From: Oreohelix idahoensis
Lineage: Eukaryota > Mollusca > Gastropoda > Stylommatophora > Oreohelicidae
Direction: 5' to 3'
DNA length: 64,000 nt
NCBI GenBank assembly: GCA_024509875.1
Contig: JAMPIV010022930.1
Span: 124,001 to 188,000, forward strand
The position numbers were made by a program, and so were the translations under genes. How positions within the stretch are numbered: the stretch's first letter is position 1; every line of letters begins with the position of its first letter. This document shows, piece after piece, positions 1 to 7,095 of the stretch. The notes below the pieces were generated by a model, which did not search any database, was not told the origin of the DNA, and was given only the letters and a program-made list of their open reading frames with translations.

Positions 1-230
1 TTCGTTAATAAAAATGTGAACCGACCGTGTCTCGACACAAGAGGAGGTAACATCATTTTAAATGATACTCTCAATATCCAGAATTATTTAGCTTTGACTG
101 AAAAAATTAAAGTGTACATTTCAGTCAATCTAATTACACAATGTCTTTAGCAAAAAATGATCATACAACGACTTTAGAAAAAATGATCATATAATGACTT
201 TAGAAAAAATGATCTGTGCGTAACACAGGG
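1..230. other. intronic DNA, no gene seen
   Basis: AT-rich sequence before the first minisatellite unit. A short stretch, aaaaaatgatcatataatgac, occurs about twice around 155-205. I looked here for the myosin exon that should precede the first one found (switch I, NxxSSRF) and did not see it. Confidence 0.4.
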
Positions 231-658
231 GTAGACCAAACAACACATGGAGAAGAGAAGAGAGGCAGAGGTAGACCAAACAACACATGGAGAAGAGAAG
301 AGAGGCAGGGGTAGACCAAACAACACATGGAGAAGAGAAGAGAGGCAGGGGTAGACCAAACAACACATGGAGAAGAGAAGAGAGGCAGAGGTAGACCAAA
401 CAACACATGGAGAAGAGAAGAGAGGCAGGGGTAGACCAAACAACACATGGAGAAGAGAAGAGAGGCAGGGGTAGACCAAACAACACATGGAGAAGAGAAG
501 AGAGGCAGAGGTAGACCAAACAACACATGGAGAAGAGAAGAGAGGCAGGGGTAGACCAAACAACACATGGAGAAGAGAGGAGAGGCAGGGGTAGACCAAA
601 CAACACATGGAGAAGAGAAGAGAGGCAGGGGTAGACCAAACAACACATGGAGAAGAGA
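231..658 (+). repeat. 40-bp minisatellite derived from LINE coding sequence
   Basis: About eleven head-to-tail 40-bp units, each beginning gtagaccaaacaacacatgg, start at 231, 271, 311 and so on to 631. The last unit runs straight into the 3' end of a LINE. The unit matches the LINE codons for the GRPxxTWRRE motif near its C-terminus, so the array is an expansion of that coding stretch. Forty is not a multiple of three, so successive units fall in different frames. This produces long repetitive ORFs on both strands that are not genes. Confidence 0.9.
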
Positions 659-779
659 GCTGGAGACAGAAGCGAAAATGGTCAGGAAGACCTGGAAAGA
701 ATTTGAGCAGATGGCACGGGACAGGAAGACTTGGCATGTGATTGTTGAAAGCCTATGCTCCTTGGGGAGCTAAATGGTA
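631..779 (+). mobile_element. LINE 3'-terminal fragment (same family as the 31.5-34.8 kb element)
   Basis: In frame, the sequence encodes GRPNNTWRREL, then a segment ending in RKTWHVIVESLCSLGS and a stop. This matches the C-terminus of the intact 1023-aa LINE protein further along (RTWHVFVEGLCSFGS). Only the last roughly 45 codons are present outside the minisatellite. It is a severely 5'-truncated copy, or the remnant of a longer copy whose upstream part was replaced by the repeat array. Confidence 0.85.
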
Positions 780-1130
780 TTGAATGATTGATTTCTCATT
801 CTGTCTCTCTGCTAATATTAATGACTCTCCTCAAGCATGTCATCTTGCACAGTATGATTGTCCTCTCCTATGCTCTAGGCAGGGATCGTGTTTGATACTG
901 AAAGCAGTGGTTCTCAGTGTGGGCCATAGGCTCCACCCCAGGGGGCCATACCTTATTTCTAGGGGGGCCACAGTAAGATGGTTAAGTTCCTTTGTTTCAG
1001 CTAACAGCAAGTATGAGGTAAATGATGCCCAGAAGAGGGCCATAGGTGGAGAAATCCTGGGTTAGAATGTACTATTTATTTAGTGAAAGTTGTTATGTTT
1101 TTAAAAGTCTCACCACAAATATCTCAACAG

Positions 1131-1194
1131 GGCAAGTACATGGACATTGAGTTTGACTTCAAAGGAGACCCAGTTGGTGGTGTCATCACGAACT
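1131..1194 (+). CDS. class I myosin exon a (post-switch I)
   Basis: Preceded by a cag acceptor and followed by gtaagt. Encodes GKYMDIEFDFKGDPVGGVITN plus the first base of the next codon. In myosins this strand follows switch I (NxxSSRFG) and leads to the LLEKSRV helix of the actin-activated ATPase motor. The motif matches class I myosins such as MYO1B and MYO1C as I know them. It is the first recognisable exon, and earlier ones (P-loop, loop 1) are outside the window. Confidence 0.92.
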
Positions 1195-1312
1195 GTAAGT
1201 ATTGACCTTTAGTTTATTTGATTTTTTTGTTTGTTTTGTATAATTTAAAACAAAAATAGGAATTATATTTAAGTTGTTTTCTTTGGTATGCTGTCACAGG
1301 AGATAAATATAA
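1195..1312. other. intron start, no feature
   Basis: AT-rich intron sequence after the donor, before the first SINE. Nothing recognised. Confidence 0.4.
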
Positions 1313-1313
1313 A

Positions 1314-1603
1314 GGGGCATGGAGTGGCTAAGAGTTATGGCATCCGCCTCGAATTCTAAAGGTACCAGGTTCGATTCCCAGTAGAGGGAATATAATTTAT
1401 GGAAGTTTTTTTTCAGAACCAGTGGTCCTAATTATGTCATACTCTCAACTGGTCTCCTGGGTAGTGAGATTGGATGCCTAGCCTTCTCAGATAAGGGCGA
1501 CAAAAATAGAAGGTTCTGTGTGCAAGTTGCACACGTTAAAAACCCCTCTACAGTTGGAAATCGGAAAGATGAGGCCACGCGGCCGTTGCCCTGGTAAAAA
1601 TTT
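1314..1603 (+). mobile_element. tRNA-derived SINE
   Basis: The first roughly 75 bases look like a tRNA gene. An A-box-like gagtggctaagag is followed by a clear B box, ggttcgattcc, at about 1368. A non-tRNA body follows with ggtctcctgggtagtgagattgg and a region ending near ccctggtaaaaatttt. The same body occurs on the - strand at about 48.84-49.02 kb, where it is split by a TTAA element. This confirms an interspersed repeat rather than a real tRNA gene. Transcription would be by RNA polymerase III. Confidence 0.75.
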
Positions 1604-1829
1604 TAAAAATGAGGAAACCTACCCACCACAAAAATATTTATAGAATGTGTGATTCCTGTGATCCATACATTGAGATTCTCGCTGGGGCTAAGATCCTCCT
1701 TGTGTAGACAGACATGATCACCTACGCCACCAGACAGAAGAATGAATGAATGTCTTGACCATATTTCTTGTGAAGTGCACACAATAAAATATCTTTACTG
1801 ACCTCTGCATTTTCTTTTTTGTTTTTCAG

Positions 1830-1843
1830 ACTTGCTAGAAAAG
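1830..1843 (+). CDS. class I myosin exon b, a 14-nt microexon
   Basis: A pyrimidine-rich tract and cag acceptor precede acttgctagaaaag, followed by gtaagtt. Joined to the preceding exon it completes Tyr and gives YLLEK. The 64 + 14 bases make exactly 26 codons, and the next exon begins in phase 0 with SRV. The LLEKSRV motif is conserved across myosins, so both boundaries are well supported despite the tiny size. Confidence 0.9.
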
Positions 1844-2019
1844 GTAAGTTATTTCCTTTGTTCTTTTGTTGTTCTTCAGCTTGCAAAGCTTTTAACTTTG
1901 AAAGGACATGGTGGCTGTCCCATGTTTGACACAAGGAATTTTATGTCTCCGTGAGCTTTCATAAGGTGTTAAACTTTAAGGGTTGTTTCTTTCCAAGTTT
2001 TTTTGGGGGTTAAAATGGG

Positions 2020-2690
2020 CTAATGTTATACATACATTTTTTTAAAGTTTGCTAATGTTATATATAATTTTGTTAAAAGTGTGCTAATGTTATACATAAT
2101 TTTGTTAAAAGTGTGCTAATGTTATACATTCATTTTTAATGTGTGCTAATGGTATATATAATTTTGTTAAAAGTGCTAATGGTTATACTTAATTCTTTTA
2201 CAGTATGCTAATAAAAGGTAAAGGATCCCATTTCACCCCCATTGAGGCATATTGGAAATACGGTGTTAGGCCCATATTTTCTTGACCATCGGCACACTAG
2301 GGGTGATGTGGTCAGCATCACGCCGGCCGCCTTAACTTTCCCAGAGTTGCTCTGGTACCCAGTTGGGGCTGGGTCGACCCAGGAGCCATTTGCGGCCTAA
2401 AAATATCCCACCTCATCTGGGGATCGAACCATAGACCACTGAGCTAGAAAGCCAGTGCACTAACCACTATGCTACTGTGGCTCGTGTACTAATGTTAGAT
2501 ACAAATTTTTTTAAAGTGTGTTAATGTTATACATAATTTTTTAATAGTGTGCCTATGTTATACAATATTTTTTTAAAGTGTGTTAATGTTATACATAATT
2601 TTTTAAAATTGTGCTAATGTTATACAAAATGTTTTTAAAAGTGTGTTAATGTTATATAAAATTTGTGTACAGTGTACTTTATTATTATAC
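2020..2690 (+). repeat. degenerate AT-rich tandem array interrupted by a SINE
   Basis: Imperfect units of about 30-37 bp built on gtgctaatgttatacataat followed by ttgttaaaa. They run from about 2020 to 2215 and resume at about 2484 to 2690. The interruption is a - strand SINE, so the SINE entered an existing array. Confidence 0.75.
2218..2484 (-). mobile_element. tRNA-derived SINE, reverse orientation
   Basis: Read on the - strand, the right end begins gagccacagtagcatagtgg, with ttagtgcactgg as the A-box region. A B box, ggttcgatccc, follows about 50 bases later. The tRNA-like head is followed by a body with ctgggtaccagagcaac. It differs in body sequence from the SINE at 1.3 kb, so it is a separate family. 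Confidence 0.75.
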
Positions 2691-2845
2691 TATATAATTC
2701 TCTAAGAACATCCATCCCATCCCATGCTAGATTTTTGTTGCAGTCTGGAAGTTGTATAAAAGTCATGCGCTTCTGACTGTTCCACTAAAATGCATGACAC
2801 TTAATATAGCACGCATCTTTTTTTCGCACCAGTTTTGCAAGTATA

Positions 2846-3217
2846 CAGGTATACCTCGCTTTATTGCGCTTCGCAGATATTGTGCTTTTTTTCAAATTGT
2901 TCATGTTTATTTATTAGAACGTGCCTTCTTCTTCCGATAGATTTTGGCTCTCCGCTAGCAAAAAGATTACAATATGCTGAAGGCTTAGATGATGAAGATT
3001 AGCATTGTTTTTAGCAATAAAGTATTTTTAATGTTACAATACACTGTTTTCTGTAAGACCTAGCGCTATTGCGCACTTAATAGACATAGTGTAAACATGA
3101 TTTTAGGCTTTTATATGCACTGGGAAGCAAAAAAATGGGTATGACCCGCTTTATTGCGATATTCGCTTTATTGCAGTGGTTTGGAACCGAACCCACAATA
3201 TCTCCGAGGTATACCTG
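2846..3217 (+). mobile_element. internally deleted Tigger-like (pogo, Tc1/mariner) element
   Basis: Perfect 13-bp terminal inverted repeats, caggtatacctcg at the left and cgaggtatacctg at the right, are flanked on both sides by TA, the duplication expected of Tc1/mariner elements. Subterminal sequence reads ctttattgcgcttcgcagat on the left and its counterpart on the right. Between 2958 and 3002 an in-frame AKRLQYAEGLDDED-stop resembles the C-terminal tail of Tigger transposases. About 370 bp remain of an element that is normally over 2 kb, so it cannot move by itself. The likeness to mammalian Tigger1 is from memory. Confidence 0.85.
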
Positions 3218-3311
3218 TATTTTAAACATTCTGGGATGATTATTTTGTTGTTGTTGCCATCAACCAGTTGTCCTTTAAACGACCATCTTCCATAGGGCAC
3301 ACATGGACAAG

Positions 3312-4126
3312 TGTTGCAAGGTGGTTTGCTCTGAACAATGTTCCATGTGATATGAATAAAACAATTATAAATTTCTGGCCATTGTTTTTTCTTTGATATG
3401 TTAGTTTTTTCATTCAGTGATAGTGCATCGTGCCTTCGATGGAAGATTAAGCGAATGCGGGGGTGGAAGATTCCGAACAATACTTGAACCTTGGAATACG
3501 ATTGATTTGATAAGTCATTTCATTGAGTCCATACATTTAATTCACAGTTGTACACACAGGATGATCATTTCAAATAGGAGTAGAGCATAAGTCCATATAA
3601 GTCATGCATAAATTAATCAATAACGTAGACTGCTGGTTATGTGTCAATGTCCGTTTAAGGATACAATGCAGTATTGTCGTCAGAACATCACAGCTATATG
3701 CACGAGCAGATAGACATGGCTACCTGCCGACAGTGAGACTGCGAGTCTGAATATTTCATATGAATTTGACGATTATTCTCATCCTTCTGAGGATTCTAGT
3801 TAATTACTAACCTCCATAAATTTTCCTCTCATATAGAGTTCTAGGACTGACCCTGGTCCATCAAAAAATGCATATATATGGCTATATCATGCCATTGAAT
3901 TGGAAGGTTAGAAAAACGCAGCTATTCAGCTTGGCGGTCAAGTAACAAAGGGTAGCGTTTCTTAGTTACCGACTGTGACCCAAACAACGCTATACACGTC
4001 ATAATCGATCGTGTATGGAGCGTTCAATAATTGAAACATCTATCGCAATATATTAAATGCCTTAACCTTTACAATTGCACGTCTGATAACCTTTAGCAGA
4101 CGGCGTTAATATCATATACCGTAACA
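3312..4126 (-). repeat. 3' LTR of the gypsy-type element
   Basis: Identical to 13230-14046 except, as far as I can see, one substitution near 3658 and two fewer Ts in a T run near 3390. On the - strand it starts TGTTACGGTA and ends CTTGCAACA, with the usual TG...CA termini. On the sense strand of the element this is the downstream LTR. Confidence 0.93.
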
Positions 4127-5145
4127 ATTCCCTGTACACCGGGGAAAAAAAAATCGATAGATTTTTTTTCAAGATCTATCCGACTTAACAATTTTTCAAA
4201 AAAAATTTAACACAATTGTGACATATGGCCGACGATGTTCTGAGTAGAACCGTGTTGCGGTCATGTCAACTAACTATTTGTCATAGTCATCTAACATTAA
4301 TCATATTATATATCAATATTATACATATTATTATATCAACTAAATAAATGTCCAATGTTAATAGTGAATGATAGAATTAAATTAAAGTAAGGTCTGTCGT
4401 ATTAGTATGTCATATAGGAATTAATTTGACTAATTAACATTAAATTAATTAATTAAACTAAGAGTTAATTTATTAAGGTTCTAATGTAACGCGATGTTAT
4501 GAGAGAAGAAAAAAAACAAAATAAGTGAGAAGAAATAGAAAGAAATTCGAATATAAGTTTAACTTAATTGTGTGTGTTAAGTGTTAGTGAATAATAACTA
4601 TCTAATTTAACTAACTAAATAACGTATAGGTACATTAAAAAAAAATATTAATCTAATACTTGTGTGAGATTTATTTTCTCTTTTCATAATTTCTTCTTTT
4701 TATATTTCGTTCTCTTTTTTTTTTTTTCCTTCATTTCATTTTTTTCTCACATTTCATTTTATTGATAATAATTCAATTAAGAAGTTAAGTTAACTAATTA
4801 ATTAGTATAGGATATGATGATCCATCCGTAGTCTTGATCCTGATGAATTCTTTTAGGCAAAAATGTTCAAACGTTTACGTTGGAAAGAAATGTCATTTAT
4901 CCCAGCATCCAAGAATTAAGTGCACATAGGATAATAAGTTCGACTTGTCGTCAGATATTGTTCCATGATTGTTCAACGAATATTCATATTTCGTGTATGG
5001 ACGTCAGACGAAGCCTCAATGTCAACATGTATACCCCGATTGTCTTTTAGTTCAATTCTGTGATGCATATAGTGTTTATAAAGTTTAAATTGAAGGCAAG
5101 GTTAGTTCCTTTATAGTTGATATGTTTTAGGAATGTTAATGTTGA
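4127..5145 (-). other. 3' non-coding region of the gypsy-type element
   Basis: AT-rich sequence between the RNase H stop codon and the 3' LTR. There are no ORFs of note and no envelope-like reading frame. The polypurine tract next to the LTR is weak on the sense strand (acagggaat). Confidence 0.6.
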
Positions 5146-7095
5146 TTATTCGTCGTCAATAGGATTACGTGACAACGCATCCGCCACAATGTTTTCAGTG
5201 CCAGGAATATGTTCAATGGAGAATTCAAATGGCTGTAGGATGATTGCATATCTGGCGAGTTTCTGGCTTTTATGATTAGATCGACGCAAGGATGCTACAG
5301 CACGTTGGTCCGTCTGTATGGTGAAGGGAGCACCAAGCAGGAACTTTTCGAGTTTAGTTATTGCCCATATCACAGATAAAAGTTCCTTGTCCACTGTGGA
5401 ATACTTTGTTTCTGCCGGCTTTAGCTTTCTTGAAATATATAAGGTAGGATGTAGAATGCCATCATGGTTCTGGAGCAGGCATGCACCAATGCCGTAGTTA
5501 CTAGCATCTGTTCGTAAGAAAAATCTTTTGGAAGCATCGGGAAGTCTTAAAATTGGTTCATGCGAGAACAAATTTATAATTTTGTTGAAAGTTTCATTGC
5601 ATGTACCAGTCCATGTCACCTTCACCGGCATGTCTTTTTTTAACAATGAAGACAATACAGCCATGATGGATGACAAGTTTGGTATGAATCTACTGTAATA
5701 TTGAACAAGTCCTAACAAACTCCTGACCTGTTTCTTCGTCTGAGGAACTGCTATGTTTAGAATTTTGGAGACTGTACTAGGTAACGTTCGGATATATCCC
5801 GAGCCAATGATATGTCCCAAAAAGGTTATCTCATTACACGCAATTTGCACCTTTGTAGGTTTAGCAGTTAGATGATAATTCCTTAGAGTGTCGAAAACAT
5901 ATCTAAGTCCCGAAACATGTTCCTCAAACGACGAACTAAACAAGCATATGTCGTCAATATATGTAATAACGTCTGGTCTACCTGATAACATTTGTCGCAT
6001 CAGGCGAATGAAGGTAGCTGGCGCATTAACAAGCCCAAAAGGCATCACATTCCACTGGTATAGACCTTGTGGAGTGGAAAATGCGGTGTAGTACTTAGCC
6101 TTTTCGGTCAGTGGTATCTGCCAATAACCTTTAGTTAAGTCTATCTTACTAAATATAGTTGCGTTGGATAGACGTGGCAGTAAGTCGTCGATAAGTGGAT
6201 GTGGTTCGCTGTCAACTATAGTCTTAGCATTTAATTTTCTATAATCAACACATAGTCTGATGTTATTGTCCTTCTTCCGGACAATCACTAATGGAGAAGA
6301 GAATGGCGAATTACTAGTCTCAATGATTCCCAGAGACAACATCTGTTCAAGTTCCTTAGTAGTTTTAGCAAGGAAATGTAAAGGAACAGAATAGGGATGT
6401 ACACGAATAGGTGTATCATCATTGAGAGTAATGTCATGACTGATAGCCGATGTGCGACCCGGGACGTCGGTCAATACATCTGGATAAGATTGTAATAGAT
6501 TAGCAATCTGTAGACGCTGTTGCGGTGTAACCGTTGAAGAGATGGTTACATCCCGCCAAGATTCAGTAGGTTGAACTACTGGTACCGGTAACGGTAACTG
6601 TACCTCAGGAAAAGAAGATTCTTCTTCCTGGATGACAGATAAGTTAGAATAATAACAAGTAGATACTGTGTTGTCATCTAGTTCATGAAAAATTGACTGT
6701 AAGTGTTCAGGACGTGTATGAAATTGCTTGAGCATGTTAATATGAAATATCTTTTTGTGTCCCTTGATATCTAAGACGTAATCAACGTCGGAAATTTTAT
6801 CAATGACTTTGTAAGGACCATTCCAAGATATCAATAATTTATTGTTATTGTGAGGAAGTAACACATAAGCCTCGTCGCCTGGGAATAATTGGCGTAATCG
6901 TCGAGACCTATTTTGTAGAGATCGAGCCTTAGCTTTTGCAGCCTCAGAAGAAGCTGTTGCCAACTGGCAAGACTCAATAATGTTCTTCCGAAGATTAATC
7001 ACGTACTCATAAGATGACTGAGTGTCCTGAGTCATCTCCGCGTCAATTAATAAGTCTTTTATTAGTCCCATAGGACCTCTTGGGGGGAGCACCAA
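5146..7095 (-). CDS. gypsy-type pol, second frame: integrase C-end, RT and RNase H
   Basis: The frame opens inside the integrase. Residues about 90-120 hold the GPYKV motif of the integrase C-terminal GPY/F domain, followed by HINMLKQFH. The reverse transcriptase follows: LCVDYRKLN near 285, KIDLTKGYWQ near 320, MPFGLVNAPATF near 355 and the catalytic YIDD near 380. The Ty3-type RNase H holds RTDASNYGIG near 530, DKELLSVIWA near 570 and NIVADALSR near the end. There is no natural start codon at the left limit given, because the frame begins with a TTG read and overlaps the upstream frame by 53 bases. It was probably expressed as one polyprotein with the preceding frame. All catalytic residues are present and no internal stop is seen. 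Confidence 0.93.
   Translation of the reverse strand: MVLPPRGPMGLIKDLLIDAEMTQDTQSSYEYVINLRKNIIESCQLATASSEAAKAKARSLQNRSRRLRQLFPGDEAYVLLPHNNNKLLISWNGPYKVIDKISDVDYVLDIKGHKKIFHINMLKQFHTRPEHLQSIFHELDDNTVSTCYYSNLSVIQEEESSFPEVQLPLPVPVVQPTESWRDVTISSTVTPQQRLQIANLLQSYPDVLTDVPGRTSAISHDITLNDDTPIRVHPYSVPLHFLAKTTKELEQMLSLGIIETSNSPFSSPLVIVRKKDNNIRLCVDYRKLNAKTIVDSEPHPLIDDLLPRLSNATIFSKIDLTKGYWQIPLTEKAKYYTAFSTPQGLYQWNVMPFGLVNAPATFIRLMRQMLSGRPDVITYIDDICLFSSSFEEHVSGLRYVFDTLRNYHLTAKPTKVQIACNEITFLGHIIGSGYIRTLPSTVSKILNIAVPQTKKQVRSLLGLVQYYSRFIPNLSSIMAVLSSLLKKDMPVKVTWTGTCNETFNKIINLFSHEPILRLPDASKRFFLRTDASNYGIGACLLQNHDGILHPTLYISRKLKPAETKYSTVDKELLSVIWAITKLEKFLLGAPFTIQTDQRAVASLRRSNHKSQKLARYAIILQPFEFSIEHIPGTENIVADALSRNPIDDE

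Noticed and set aside
174..737. Three overlapping long ORFs on the - strand (CCLVYPCLSSLLHVLFG repeats)
   Set aside because: They are frames of the 40-bp minisatellite read in reverse. A 40-bp unit opens several frames at once. No start context or non-repetitive sequence supports a gene.
909..1062. hAT-type element with cagtggttctcag-like ends
   Set aside because: The right end matches only loosely and no 8-bp duplication is seen.
1314..1390. Genuine tRNA gene
   Set aside because: A- and B-box-like sequences are present, but the arms do not fold as a proper cloverleaf by eye and a SINE body follows. The SINE body recurs elsewhere.
2846..3217. Mammalian contamination as the source of the Tigger-like element
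   Set aside because: It is embedded in the intron with TA flanks, about 90 bp from a non-mammalian LTR element, and differs from mammalian copies in its internal deletion.
4127..5145. Envelope gene in the gypsy-type element
   Set aside because: The 3' region has no ORF of meaningful length, signal peptide or membrane segment.
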